Shown here: positions 17,329 to 26,937 of the stretch, in pieces
Layout: each line of letters opens with the position of its first letter
How positions within the stretch are numbered: position 1 is the first letter of the stretch
NCBI GenBank assembly: GCA_030685065.1
Contig: JAUXQH010000066.1
Coordinates: 1 to 60,744 of the forward strand
Direction: 5' to 3'
Source: Pseudomonadota bacterium
Lineage (GTDB): Bacteria; Myxococcota_A; UBA796; SXON01
Length of the DNA: 60,744 bases
The notes under the pieces: generated by a model
The model's database searches: none
Told to the model about the DNA's origin: nothing
Seen by the model: the letters and a program-made list of their open reading frames with translations, nothing else
Program-made: the position numbers and the translations under genes

Positions 17329-18564
17329 TCAGTATGCGTCGGTCAGGAAGGTCGTCGCGAGGCACATCTCATCCCCCGTGCCTTCCCCCCAGTCCAGATC
17401 GTCGTCGCCCGGGTTGTCCCACGTGCAGGTGAGCAGCACGGTGTCCCCCGGATTCACGGTCGCGGGTGCGTCGAAGTAGTAGGAGCGCTGCCAATCGAAG
17501 TCGTACTGCTCGACGGCCAACAGGCACTCGTCCTCCTCGCCGGCGCGCTGGATCACGAGGCTGGCGCTCTTCCCGCGCGTGTGCATGTGGAGCGCGCTGG
17601 AGTGGAGGAAGAAGCTCCCATCGTCTTCAGTCGCGGTGTACGCGAACGTGTGGGTGACACCGTCGGTGTGGGCCGGGATGTCCATGCCACCGCCCAACAC
17701 CCATGCGATGTCGGTCCACGGCTGGAGGTCGGCGGAGTGCTCCACCGCGTCGGCCAATTGAAAGTCGACGCTGGTGAGATCGTCTCCGCCGCCGTTGGCC
17801 ACGTTGTAGTGCATCTGGAGCGCGACGACCGAGCCGGGCTCCACCCGGATGCCGCTGCCGGCGGGGAACGTTGCCGTGCCCCCACCCGGCGCCCAGGACC
17901 CGAGCCAACGCGTGCTCTCGAGCGCGCGGGGATCGCCGTTCGGCGAGCCGTAACAGGTGTAACCCGGAGCCGGATCCGCGGCGTCCAACGCCCGGTAGGC
18001 CTCCACGTCCGCCGCGTCCACCAGGAAGGGGATGGCGTGGTGGACCGTCTGCAGGTTCCCCGGGTTCACCTCGAAGCCCGTGACGTAGGCGCGCTCCGCG
18101 AGCGGCCAATCGATCAGGAAGCACCGGTAGTCGTCCGGCGAAGCCGTCGGGGTGTAGGCCTCCGGCATCGCGATGGTGAGGTCGACCGAGTCCAACACCG
18201 GATCCGCGAGCGGCTCGGACACCACCGCGGTTGCCACATCCCCTTCGGGCGCGCCCGCGTCGGCCCACGCGAGGATCGTGGCGATCTCCTCCTCCGTGAG
18301 GGAGCGATCGCCCTGGTAGGTGTTGCAGTCGGGCGACGCGAGCCACGGCGGCATCGTGCGGCTGCCCACCGCTTCGGCGATGGCGTCCTTCCAGGAGGCG
18401 GCCGACGCGTAGCTGGTGAGCGACACCGGGGCGTTCCCGCCCTCCGTGTGGCAACCGGTGCAGCTCCGCGTGACGATGGGCTCCACGTCGGCGTGCCAGG
18501 TGGGGGCGTCCGCGGGCGGGGGCGTGGAACCGGGCGTGGAACAGGCGAGGAGGGCGAGGAACAT
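17329..18564 (-). CDS. Cytochrome c / copper type II monooxygenase-like lipoprotein
   Basis: A 411-aa predicted periplasmic lipoprotein: MFLALLAC signal (start 18564), then a Pro/Ala linker. A haem-c site, CTGCH at residues 35-39, lies in a small cytochrome-like part with 'TMPPW' as probable distal Met. Residues ~130-411 match the copper type II ascorbate-dependent monooxygenase fold (PHM/DBM): 'LQTVHHAIPFLVD' near 175 (His-His copper site), a single 'LQMHYN' near 245, and 'ALHMHTRGKSA' near 325 (His-X-His copper site). In that family two coppers hydroxylate a C-H bond with O2. The attached haem could supply electrons in place of ascorbate; this is inference. The reading frame stays open far upstream, antisense to the next MopE gene, but that part is not coding. 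Confidence 0.8.
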   Translation of the reverse strand: MFLALLACSTPGSTPPPADAPTWHADVEPIVTRSCTGCHTEGGNAPVSLTSYASAASWKDAIAEAVGSRTMPPWLASPDCNTYQGDRSLTEEEIATILAWADAGAPEGDVATAVVSEPLADPVLDSVDLTIAMPEAYTPTASPDDYRCFLIDWPLAERAYVTGFEVNPGNLQTVHHAIPFLVDAADVEAYRALDAADPAPGYTCYGSPNGDPRALESTRWLGSWAPGGGTATFPAGSGIRVEPGSVVALQMHYNVANGGGDDLTSVDFQLADAVEHSADLQPWTDIAWVLGGGMDIPAHTDGVTHTFAYTATEDDGSFFLHSSALHMHTRGKSASLVIQRAGEEDECLLAVEQYDFDWQRSYYFDAPATVNPGDTVLLTCTWDNPGDDDLDWGEGTGDEMCLATTFLTDAY

Positions 18565-18720
18565 GGGGGGCACAATGCACTCGGGAGCGAAGCAAAGCAA
18601 GCGCCCCACCGCGCCCGCGGACAGGCGCATCCGGACGGAGGCGTCGTCGCCGGTGAGCCGCCCGACGTTGCCTATGGAACGCCGCTGAAATAGGGCCGCG
18701 ACCTGCTTGGGATCCCCTCG

Positions 18721-21700
18721 ATGTCTTCTCGTTTCATCCGTCTCTTCCCCGCGCCGCTCGCCCTCCTCGCCTTCGCGCCGAGCCTCGCGTACGCGACCCC
18801 GGTCCGGGTGGCCGTCGAGATGAATCCCGCGGGCTACGGTAGCGGCGCGGACATCGCGACCCAGCTCAATGACGACACCTGGTTCGACTTCACCGCCACC
18901 GTCGTGAGCGCCTCGCAGATCGACACGGCCGCCGAGCTGGCGGCCTACGACGTGGTGATCCTCTCGGACTCCGGGCACCGCGACCATGACTGGACCTCGG
19001 CGATGGCCGCCGCGGTGCGCACCTTCGTGTCGGGCGGCGGCGGCGTCGTCGGCGCGGGCTGGGTCGACTACGGGATCATCTCGACCACGGCGGGCGCCTC
19101 CGATCTCGACGACGTGCTGCCCATCGACGCGTACCCGGACAGCAACAACTACTTCTGCAACGGCTCGCTGAGCCTCGTCGTCTCGAGCACGGCACACCCG
19201 GTCACGGCCGGCCTGCCGGCCTCCTTCACCACCACCAGCGCCGACATCGAGATCAGCCCGTTGGCGGTCGACAGCGGCGCCACCGTCCTCGGGACGGCCG
19301 GCGGCACCTGCACGAGCTCCCCGGCCCAGGCGCTGGTCGTCGACGACTACGGCAGCGGACGCACCGTGTACGTCGGCCTGTTGTACGGGGCGCGCGCGTC
19401 CGGGTACCTCACCGCCGACCTGCGCTCGGGCAACGCCGACCGTCTCCTCGAGCAGGCCGTCAGCTGGGCCTCCGGCGGCGGCTGCGAGGATGATGTCGAC
19501 GGCGACGGCTACACGTCCGCCGCCTGCGGGGGGACCGACTGCGACGACGCCGACGCCGCCGTGTACCCGGGGGCCGCCGAATACTGCAACGACATCGACG
19601 ACGACTGCGATGGCACGGTGGACGGGGCCGACGCCGCCGATGCCGATGCCTGGTATGCGGACGCGGACGCGGACGCCTACGGGGACATCGGCGTGGCGGT
19701 CACCTCGTGCGACGAGCCGCTGGGCTTCGTCCTCGACGCGGGTGACTGTGACGACAGCGCGGCGGACACCTTTCCGGGCGCTGCCGAAGCGGTCGCCGAC
19801 GGCATCGACCAGGACTGCGACACCGTCGACTCCTGCTACACCGACCGCGACAGTGACAACTATGGCACCACCGTCGTGATCGACGGATCGTCGCTCGACT
19901 GTGACAGCGGCGAGGGCTCGCTGGTCTCGACCGACTGCCGCGACACGAACGACACGATCCACCCGGGCGCCCTCGAGCTCCCCGGAGACGGCGTCGACCA
20001 GGACTGTGACGACACCGAGAGCTGCTACGTCGACGCCGATCGGGACGGCGCGCGCACGGCGTTCGTGGTGGCGTCGGCCGACGCGGCGTGTACGGCGCCC
20101 GGCGAAGCCCTCGCCAGCGCCGACATCGACTGCGACGATGCCGACCCCACGTCCTACCCGGACGCGGCCGAGATCACCGGCTCCGGTGTCGACGAAGACT
20201 GTGACGGCGACGAGCTCTGCTACGCCGACGCGGACGAGGACGCCTATCGGCCCGACAGCACCTCCACGGTCGCCTCCTCGGACGGCGATTGCGACGACGC
20301 CGGCGAGGCCCTCGCCACCGCGCTGACGGGGGACTGTGACGACGCCTCGTCCGCCTACAACCCCGCCGCGTCCGAGACCAGCTGCGCGGACCCCAACGAC
20401 TACAACTGCGACGGATCCGTAGCGTACACCAACGCCGACAGCGACGCCTACGCCGCGTGCGAGGAGTGCGACGACGCCGACGCCACCGTGGTCCCCGGCG
20501 CCACCGAGATCGCGGGGGACGGGATCGACAGCGACTGTGACGGCGTGGACCTCTGCTTTGTCGACGCCGACGCCGACGGCTACCGCCCGGATGGGACGAG
20601 CACCGTCACCGGCACCACCGTCGCTTGCGACGGCCCCGGCGAGGCGAGCGACCTCGATCCCATCGGGGACTGCGACGACACCGACGCCTCCGTGAACCCG
20701 GGCGCGGTCGAGACCCTCGGCGACGCGCTCGACGCCAACTGTGACGGCCGCGAGTCCTGCTACGTCGACGCCGACGGCGACGCCTATCGCACCGAGGACG
20801 GCGCGACGGTCTCCTCCTCCGACGGCGATTGCAACGACGTTGGGGAGGCGCTGGCGAGCGCGGGCGCGGACTGCGACGACACTGACCCCACGATCAACCC
20901 CTCTGCCTTCGAGATCGCAGGGGACGAGGTCGACGGCGACTGTGACGACAGCGAGCTCTGCTACGTCGACGCCGACGCCGACGGATACCGCCCCGACGCC
21001 ACGTCGACCGTGGCGAGCGCCGACCTCTCCTGCGACGACGCGGGCGAGGCCCTGGCCGCCGCGCCGACGACCGACTGTGACGATGCCGACGGCGCCGTGA
21101 ACCCCGGCGGCGTCGAGCTCGCCGGTGACGGGATCGACAGCGACTGCGACGGCGCGGAGACCTGCTACTCCGACGCGGACAACGACGGCTACCGCGGTGA
21201 CGACGGGGCGACCGTCCCCTCGGCCGACGCGGACTGCGCGGATCCCGGCGAGGCGTCCGCCACCGTGCTCACCGGGGACTGCGACACGTTCGACGCCGCC
21301 TTCAACCCGGGCGCCACCGAGGGCGACTGCACCGATCCGAACGACTACAATTGCGACGGTTCCGTCGGCTACGCCGACGCGGACGCCGACGGTTGGGCCG
21401 CCTGCGCGGAGTGCAACGACACCGACGCGACGATGCACCCCGATGCGGCCGAGCTGGCCGGTGACACCGTCGATCAGAATTGCGACGGCGTCGAAACCTG
21501 CTACGTCGACGCGGACGACGACGGTTACCGGCCCGATGCCACGAGCACGGTCTCGAGCACCAACGTCGCCTGCGACGGCGCCGGCGAGGCCCTCGACATC
21601 GAGCCCACCACCGACTGCGACGACGTGGACGCCGCCGTGAACCCCGCCGCCCTCGAGATCGCGGGCGACGAGCTGGACCAGGACTGTGACGGCACCGAGT

Positions 21701-22422
21701 CCTGCTACGTCGACGTGGACGGGGACGGCTACACCGCCGCCGGCGCCTCGGTGGTGGCGAGCGCGGACCTCCTCTGCGACGGCGCGGGCGAGGCCCTCGT
21801 GGACGCCGCGTCCGGCGATTGCAACGATGCGGACGCCGCCTACAACCCGGGCGCCCTGGAGGAGGACTGCACCGATCCGGCGGACTACAACTGCGACGGC
21901 TCGTCGGGCTTCGTGGATGGGGACGGCGACGGCTTCGCGGCCTGCGAGGAGTGTGACGACGGCCTCGGCGCGGTCAACCCCGCCGCCGCCGAGGTCTGCA
22001 ACGACCTCGACGACGACTGTGACGGCACCATCGACCTCGGCGCGATCGACGCCCAGACCTGGTACATCGACGCCGACGGCGACGGTTACACCGACCCCGC
22101 GGTCACGACGGTCGCCTGCGACGAGCCGGACGGCTACACCGCGGCGACCGAGGAGGACTGCGACGACGCGGACGCCACGAGCTTCCCCGGCGGCGACGAG
22201 CTCCCGGACGACGGCATCGATCAGGACTGCGACGGCGAGGACGCCACCGGCGGCGACACGGACGTTCCCGATGACGACACCGGCGACGACACGGGTGACG
22301 GCAAGGACGCAGCGACCGGCGAGTGCGGCTGTGCGTCGACCGATGGCGCGAACGCCGCGTGGCTCCTTGCGGCCGGGGCGCTCGCGCTCACGGCGCGGCG
22401 GCGTCGGTCGGCGGGGTCGTAG
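18721..22422 (+). CDS. ThuA-like/MopE-repeat surface protein with MYXO-CTERM-type tail
   Basis: A 1233-aa secreted protein. The signal peptide (~1-27) ends SLAYA. Residues ~28-245 resemble a glutamine-amidotransferase-like/ThuA fold ('YDVVILSDSGHRDHDW', 'FVSGGGGVVGAGW', 'SGRTVYVGLLYG'). About 13 MopE-type units follow (~255-1175), alternating forms with CYVDAD.DGYRPD.TSTV and classic CDDDCDG.VD. The tail has an Asp/Thr/Gly linker, then ECGCAST, a hydrophobic segment (AAWLLAAGALAL) and TARRRRSAGS. This is the Cys-hydrophobic-Arg layout of MYXO-CTERM sorting signals, processed by myxosortases in Myxococcota, so surface anchoring is likely. The ligand of the N-terminal domain is unknown. Confidence 0.88.
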   Translation: MSSRFIRLFPAPLALLAFAPSLAYATPVRVAVEMNPAGYGSGADIATQLNDDTWFDFTATVVSASQIDTAAELAAYDVVILSDSGHRDHDWTSAMAAAVRTFVSGGGGVVGAGWVDYGIISTTAGASDLDDVLPIDAYPDSNNYFCNGSLSLVVSSTAHPVTAGLPASFTTTSADIEISPLAVDSGATVLGTAGGTCTSSPAQALVVDDYGSGRTVYVGLLYGARASGYLTADLRSGNADRLLEQAVSWASGGGCEDDVDGDGYTSAACGGTDCDDADAAVYPGAAEYCNDIDDDCDGTVDGADAADADAWYADADADAYGDIGVAVTSCDEPLGFVLDAGDCDDSAADTFPGAAEAVADGIDQDCDTVDSCYTDRDSDNYGTTVVIDGSSLDCDSGEGSLVSTDCRDTNDTIHPGALELPGDGVDQDCDDTESCYVDADRDGARTAFVVASADAACTAPGEALASADIDCDDADPTSYPDAAEITGSGVDEDCDGDELCYADADEDAYRPDSTSTVASSDGDCDDAGEALATALTGDCDDASSAYNPAASETSCADPNDYNCDGSVAYTNADSDAYAACEECDDADATVVPGATEIAGDGIDSDCDGVDLCFVDADADGYRPDGTSTVTGTTVACDGPGEASDLDPIGDCDDTDASVNPGAVETLGDALDANCDGRESCYVDADGDAYRTEDGATVSSSDGDCNDVGEALASAGADCDDTDPTINPSAFEIAGDEVDGDCDDSELCYVDADADGYRPDATSTVASADLSCDDAGEALAAAPTTDCDDADGAVNPGGVELAGDGIDSDCDGAETCYSDADNDGYRGDDGATVPSADADCADPGEASATVLTGDCDTFDAAFNPGATEGDCTDPNDYNCDGSVGYADADADGWAACAECNDTDATMHPDAAELAGDTVDQNCDGVETCYVDADDDGYRPDATSTVSSTNVACDGAGEALDIEPTTDCDDVDAAVNPAALEIAGDELDQDCDGTESCYVDVDGDGYTAAGASVVASADLLCDGAGEALVDAASGDCNDADAAYNPGALEEDCTDPADYNCDGSSGFVDGDGDGFAACEECDDGLGAVNPAAAEVCNDLDDDCDGTIDLGAIDAQTWYIDADGDGYTDPAVTTVACDEPDGYTAATEEDCDDADATSFPGGDELPDDGIDQDCDGEDATGGDTDVPDDDTGDDTGDGKDAATGECGCASTDGANAAWLLAAGALALTARRRRSAGS

Positions 22423-22434
22423 GGGTCGGCGGGG

Positions 22435-23403
22435 TCAGCGCAGGGGGTCGGCGCCGTCGCGCGCTTGGAACCCCCGCCGCGAGGGTGTCCGCCGGTCGCG
22501 CGCGGGCACCCATCGCACCCCGATCTCGACGCCTCCGGGCGTACCCAGGTCCCAATCCGCCAGGTTCACCCAGCCGCGACCGACGAGGAGCACCGGGCCC
22601 AGCGGGACCTCGACGTCGAGCCAGGGCGTGGCGGCGAGCTGGTAGGTGAGAGCGGGCGGGCGCTCGGGCACGTCGCCACAAGACGTGTCCCCGTCACTGT
22701 AGGTGCGGCAGCTCCAGTGTTGGCGCACGTAGCCCGGGAACATCGGCACGAGCTGGGCCACGGCGCCGCCCCCCACGGAGAAGCCCCACGGGGTGTCCCA
22801 ACCGAGGAACAGCCCGGTCCGCCCGGTCCACGCGAAGACCAGGTGCTCGCTGAAATCCTGCTCGACCGTCACGTCCTCGTGCCAGTCCTCGTCGTCCCCT
22901 TGCCGGGACGAGGTGGTCGTCGTCAGGGTCTCCGTCTTGTAGTAGGGGAGCCCGCCCAGCTCGGACTCGAAGAGCGCACCGGCGCGGATCGTGGCGGTGA
23001 CAGGGGCGGCGAAGCGGAGCTGTTGGCCCACACGGAGCAGCAGCTGCGCGCGTGCGTGGGGTGACACATCCCGGGCGAGCGGGCCCGCCAGCGCGGTGTG
23101 GGCGGCGTCCACCCCGAGGCCGCCCTCCAACCAATCCGACCATCCCCACGCCACCCGCGCATGCAGGGCGTCGCGCGTGACCCACCCCCCTTGCGCCCCG
23201 CCCGGCCGCGTGCGGTCTGGATCCTGGCGGACCCCCGCGGAGATCGACCCTTCCAAAGCGGCGCGGCCGGGTTCGACCAGGGGTCCGACGGCCCGCGGCG
23301 CGATGGGCGCCGGCACCGTGCCCGCCGTCAGCGTCTCACGGTCGTAGTCGACCGAGCGGACGAGACCGGCGCAGCCGAACAGGAGGAGGAGGAGGCTCGA
23401 CAC
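22435..23403 (-). CDS. Predicted outer-membrane beta-barrel lipoprotein
   Basis: A 322-aa protein with a signal ending LLLLLFGC (Cys11) and a body of alternating beta strands, many Trp/Tyr/Gly residues and no long helices, consistent with an outer-membrane barrel. Segments such as 'GWSDWLEGGLGVD', 'WTGRTGLFLGWDTPWGFSVGGG' and 'VEIGVRWVPARD' look like amphipathic strands. It is convergent with the MYXO-CTERM gene (stops 13 nt apart). No specific family recognised. Confidence 0.65.
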   Translation of the reverse strand: MSSLLLLLFGCAGLVRSVDYDRETLTAGTVPAPIAPRAVGPLVEPGRAALEGSISAGVRQDPDRTRPGGAQGGWVTRDALHARVAWGWSDWLEGGLGVDAAHTALAGPLARDVSPHARAQLLLRVGQQLRFAAPVTATIRAGALFESELGGLPYYKTETLTTTTSSRQGDDEDWHEDVTVEQDFSEHLVFAWTGRTGLFLGWDTPWGFSVGGGAVAQLVPMFPGYVRQHWSCRTYSDGDTSCGDVPERPPALTYQLAATPWLDVEVPLGPVLLVGRGWVNLADWDLGTPGGVEIGVRWVPARDRRTPSRRGFQARDGADPLR

Positions 23404-23494
23404 CGGCAGAGTTTACCCGGAGATCGCGCTTTCGCTGGGGAGGTTTGTCCCCGCGCTCCCCCACTTCACCCCCAACCATCCCAACGCCGGCGAC

Positions 23495-24769
23495 CTACAC
23501 CGCCGTCGCGTCCTCCGGAGCGAGCTTCGCGGGTCCCGACCGATCGAAGATCGCCCCCGCGCACAACGCGACGCCGCCCGCGAGCGTCACGACACCGGCT
23601 GCTGCCGCGAAGGTGCCGACGAGCGCGTCGCTCTCCAGGAGCTTGCCCAGGAGGGTCGCGATGAGGCCGCACGCGGGCAGCACCGCCGCCCCGATCGGCG
23701 CGACACGCCAGTGCACGCCCGCCACGATGCGAGCCTGGATTCCAGCGTAGAGGAGGGGCTCTCCCATCCCCGACAGGAGCTGCGTCAGGTACATGGGCGC
23801 CGCCCCGGCGAACAGACCGCCGAAGACGGACGGCAACAGCCCCGCCCCGACGATGAGGGCGCCCACCCCGGCCACGGCGAGCGCCGGCACCCGGATGCCG
23901 GCCATACCCAGGCCACCGACGACCGCGGCGCACACGGATCCGGTCACGATGACAGCGAGCGGATTGATCCAGGTGAACAGGAACGAGTTGAAGACGTAGG
24001 AGTCACCGGACAGCCGCCACTGCATCTCGATCCCACAGCTCCACGCCGTGTAGGCGAGCAACGCGATGCCCGCGGTGATCGCGGCGCCGATCAACGCGCG
24101 GGGTTCGAGGCCCTCGGCGAGCTGCGCCGCTGACTCGGGCGGGCGGAGCAGGTGCAGGATCAGCAGGGGAACGGCCGGCACGAGGGCGGCGACGGCGAAC
24201 AACGTCGCGATGACGACGGTGGCCGACGGACCAAACGCGTCGCCGATCCAACTGAAGGGGCGCGATGCCATCGCACCCAGGTTCAGCGCCACGTAGACCA
24301 GCATGAACATCGCGACGCGGGTTCCCTCCCGGCGTGGCCCACGGGCAAGGGTGGCGGCGGCACCCACGTTGAACATGTACCGCCCGATGGCGACGACTAC
24401 CACGCCCGCCTCGAACCCCCCGAACGTCTGGAGCGCGGTGCCCAGGATGAAGGCCACCACTCCCGCGGTCATGGCGCTTGCGCCTCCGGCCGCGGCGGCG
24501 AGCGCCGCTCCCGCCACGAGACCACCGAACCCGCCGAGCGTCCCCAGGGTGGACAGGCTGGCCGGGTCGATCCCTTGGTCCATGGCGAACAGGTAGCGGT
24601 TCGAACGCGAAAGGTAGTAGGCGAGGCCGAAGATCAGCGTCACGAGCGGCACGGTGATGATGGTGGCCCAGCGCGTGAGCGCCGCGTTCGGTGGGGTGCC
24701 GTCGGGAGCGGTCGCGAGGGGCGCCGCCGAGGCGACGGAGTCGGAAAATCCGTAGGGGTCGACGCTCAC
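23495..24769 (-). CDS. MFS transporter, POT/PTR2-like
   Basis: A 424-aa protein from the GTG at 24769, which has GGGAGC just upstream; an in-frame ATG at 24856 would add a low-complexity Pro/Arg leader. It has ten to twelve predicted membrane helices. Resemblances to the proton-coupled oligopeptide transporter family are 'FLFTWINPLAVIVTG' (family: Q/S-x-NPL near TM7) and 'YLTQLLSGMGEPLLYAGIQARI' (family: TxGE(L/M)..SP near TM10). The usual ExxERF motif in TM1 is not obvious, so the substrate class is uncertain. It lies 96 nt downstream of fliI on the same strand, but a flagellar role is unlikely. Confidence 0.6.
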   Translation of the reverse strand: MSVDPYGFSDSVASAAPLATAPDGTPPNAALTRWATIITVPLVTLIFGLAYYLSRSNRYLFAMDQGIDPASLSTLGTLGGFGGLVAGAALAAAAGGASAMTAGVVAFILGTALQTFGGFEAGVVVVAIGRYMFNVGAAATLARGPRREGTRVAMFMLVYVALNLGAMASRPFSWIGDAFGPSATVVIATLFAVAALVPAVPLLILHLLRPPESAAQLAEGLEPRALIGAAITAGIALLAYTAWSCGIEMQWRLSGDSYVFNSFLFTWINPLAVIVTGSVCAAVVGGLGMAGIRVPALAVAGVGALIVGAGLLPSVFGGLFAGAAPMYLTQLLSGMGEPLLYAGIQARIVAGVHWRVAPIGAAVLPACGLIATLLGKLLESDALVGTFAAAAGVVTLAGGVALCAGAIFDRSGPAKLAPEDATAV

Positions 24770-24865
24770 GGGGCTCCCGGGCCCGGGATCTCGGGCGGTG
24801 CGGGCGTGGATAACGCCGAGACGCGGCGGCGTCCGTCGGGAAGGTCCACCCGCCACAGGCCGCCC

Positions 24866-26203
24866 CTACTTCACCCCCACCACCGCCTCCATCCCCGCGA
24901 GCGCCGGCCCCAGCCCCGACGCCTCGTCCGTCCGCTGCCGCAAGAACGCTCGGATGGGCTCGATGCGGGCGATCGCCTGGTCCACCTCGGGGCTCGCGCC
25001 CGCGCGGTAGACGCCGAGGCGCACGAGCTCCTCGTTCTCGGACCACGTCGCGAGGAGGCGGCGCATCTTGATCGCGGCGTCGAGGTGCTGGCGTGTCGTC
25101 ACGTTCGGCATGACGCGGCTCAGGCTCTGGAGGACGTCGACCGCGGGAAACTGCCCTTGCGAGGCGATGCGGCGCGAGAGCACGACGTGGCCGTCGACGA
25201 TGCCGCGCACGGCGTCGCCGATGGGGTCCTGCATGTCGTCACCGTCCACGAGCACGGCGTACAGGGCGGTGATGCTGCCGCTGCCGTCCACGCCGGGGCC
25301 CGCGCGCTCGAGCAGCCGCGGGAGGAGGCCGAACACGGAGGGGGTGTAGCCCTTGGTGGTCGGGGGCTCGCCGGTCGCGAGGCCGATCTGGCGCTGGGCC
25401 ATCGCGAGGCGGGTGACGCTGTCCATGAAGAACATCACGTCGTCGCCCTCGTCGCGGAGGTAGTCCGCGATCGTGGCGGCCACGAAGGCGCCGCGCACCT
25501 GGAGCACGGGCGACTTGTCGGAGGTCACGACGACCACGACCGAGCGCGCGAGCCCCTCGGGGCCGAGCACGTCTTCGATGAACTCGCGCACCTCGCGGCC
25601 GCGCTCGCCGATGAGGGCGATGACGTTCACGTCCGCGGCGGAGCGGCGCGCGATCATGCCGAGCAGGGTGCTCTTGCCGACGCCGGAGCCCGCCATCAGA
25701 CCCACGCGCTGGCCGCGGCCGAGGGTGAGGAGGCCGTCGAGGACGCGCACGCCCGTCTCCAGCGGCTGCCGGATCACGGTGCGGCGGAGCGGATCGGGAG
25801 GCGCGGCGTGAAGCGCCCGGCGGGTAGTCGGGCCGAGGGGGCCCTTGCCGTCGATGGGCTCGCCGAAGCCGTCGAGCACCCGGCCCCGCAGACCGTCTCC
25901 CACCGAGACGGTGGGCATGTCCCCGACGGTGTCGACGCGCGCGCCGTAGCGGATGCCGTCCGTCGAGCCGAAGGGCATGAGCAGCGCGTTGTGGCCGCGG
26001 AAGCCGACCGTCTCGGCGGGCCCGCCGCCCTCGACGTGACACACCTCTCCGACGCGGGCGCCGGGCAGCTCGGCCTCGAGCAGCGTGCCGACCAGCTTCA
26101 CGACGCGGCCGCTGCGGGTCCGCACCGGAACCTCGCGCAAGGCGCTCCCGAGCGAGCCGAGCCCGAGCGTACCGAGCCCCCGCGCGCCGGGCAGCGCGGT
26201 CAA
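24866..26203 (-). CDS. fliI: Flagellar export ATPase FliI
   Basis: A 445-aa cytoplasmic ATPase that energises and orders type III flagellar export together with FliH. It shows the F1-beta-like fold: N-terminal beta barrel (~25-95), Walker A GSGVGKST at 172-179, the 'LIGERGREVREF' segment, Walker B 'VMFFMDSVTRLAMAQR', 'GSGSITALYAVLVDGDDMQDPI' (here near residues 310-330), and a C-terminal helical domain. The start is a TTG at 26203 that overlaps the fliH stop as TTGA; this gives the expected family length, while the frame stays open far upstream within fliH and fliG. It is the last gene of fliF-fliG-fliH-fliI. Confidence 0.96.
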   Translation of the reverse strand: MTALPGARGLGTLGLGSLGSALREVPVRTRSGRVVKLVGTLLEAELPGARVGEVCHVEGGGPAETVGFRGHNALLMPFGSTDGIRYGARVDTVGDMPTVSVGDGLRGRVLDGFGEPIDGKGPLGPTTRRALHAAPPDPLRRTVIRQPLETGVRVLDGLLTLGRGQRVGLMAGSGVGKSTLLGMIARRSAADVNVIALIGERGREVREFIEDVLGPEGLARSVVVVVTSDKSPVLQVRGAFVAATIADYLRDEGDDVMFFMDSVTRLAMAQRQIGLATGEPPTTKGYTPSVFGLLPRLLERAGPGVDGSGSITALYAVLVDGDDMQDPIGDAVRGIVDGHVVLSRRIASQGQFPAVDVLQSLSRVMPNVTTRQHLDAAIKMRRLLATWSENEELVRLGVYRAGASPEVDQAIARIEPIRAFLRQRTDEASGLGPALAGMEAVVGVK

Positions 26204-26934
26204 CCGCCCACCGCCCACCGCTCGATGGCCGCGCCGACCGCGACCATGGCGCTCTCCAGGGAGGCGTCGATGCGCCCCGCGGGGCCGACGCACAGGCACC
26301 CGGCCTCGATCGTGAAGTCCTCGACCACGTCGAGCCCGGGCATCCGTTCGCGGAGGGTGTCCGCGTCGAGGGGGGAGACGTGCACCTGGAGCCCGTCGCG
26401 GCCGAGCGCGGCGACCGCTTCCTCCACGAGCGCGCCCAACAGCTGCGGGTCGACGTGCAGGGCGTCTCCGGCGATACGACGGGCGGCCTCGCGGATCACC
26501 TCGCCCGCCTCCGTCCGCAGCTCGCCCACGAGCGTCACGTGAGCCGCTTCGAGCGCGCGGGCGCCGGCCTCGAGGGTGAGCGTGGCCACCTCCATCTCGC
26601 GCGTGGCGGCCTCCATGGCGAGGGTCGCCGCGGAGAGCCGCAGGAGCTCCGCTTTCATCACCTCGCGCTCCTGCTCGACCAACTCCATCGCCTCGGCGTG
26701 CTCGGCGGCCCGGAGCTCGAGGAGGTGCTCCGACTCGGCGCTCGGATCCACGAGGGGCTCCACGATGGGCTCGGGCGCAGCCACCTGCACCGGGGCGCGG
26801 GGCCGCGGGCTCCCCGGGCTCCCGCCGGAGGACATCCCCGAGCTCCAGGGGCGGTCGGCCGACGCGTTGACGGAGAGCGGGCGCCAGGTGGCGCCGCGCG
26901 GCTCGAAGGGGACGTATGGGATGAACTGGCTCAT
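26200..26934 (-). CDS. fliH: Flagellar export stator/ATPase regulator FliH
   Basis: A 244-aa protein that binds FliI and holds it at the export gate and C-ring. Layout is typical: a Pro-rich variable N-terminus with aromatic residues near the start (FIPYVPFEP), a long Glu/Ala coiled coil (~65-140), and a V-ATPase-E-like C-terminal domain with 'VHVSPLDADTLRERMPGLDVV', here at about residues 185-205, and 'GCLCVGPAGRIDASLESAM'. It lies 3 nt after fliG and overlaps the fliI start. Assignment rests on position, coiled coil and C-terminal motif. Confidence 0.88.
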   Translation of the reverse strand: MSQFIPYVPFEPRGATWRPLSVNASADRPWSSGMSSGGSPGSPRPRAPVQVAAPEPIVEPLVDPSAESEHLLELRAAEHAEAMELVEQEREVMKAELLRLSAATLAMEAATREMEVATLTLEAGARALEAAHVTLVGELRTEAGEVIREAARRIAGDALHVDPQLLGALVEEAVAALGRDGLQVHVSPLDADTLRERMPGLDVVEDFTIEAGCLCVGPAGRIDASLESAMVAVGAAIERWAVGG

Positions 26935-26937
26935 GGG

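Noticed and set aside
18565..21438. Upstream extension of the copper monooxygenase frame
   Set aside because: Antisense to the ThuA-like/MopE gene. The real protein begins with the lipoprotein signal at 18564.
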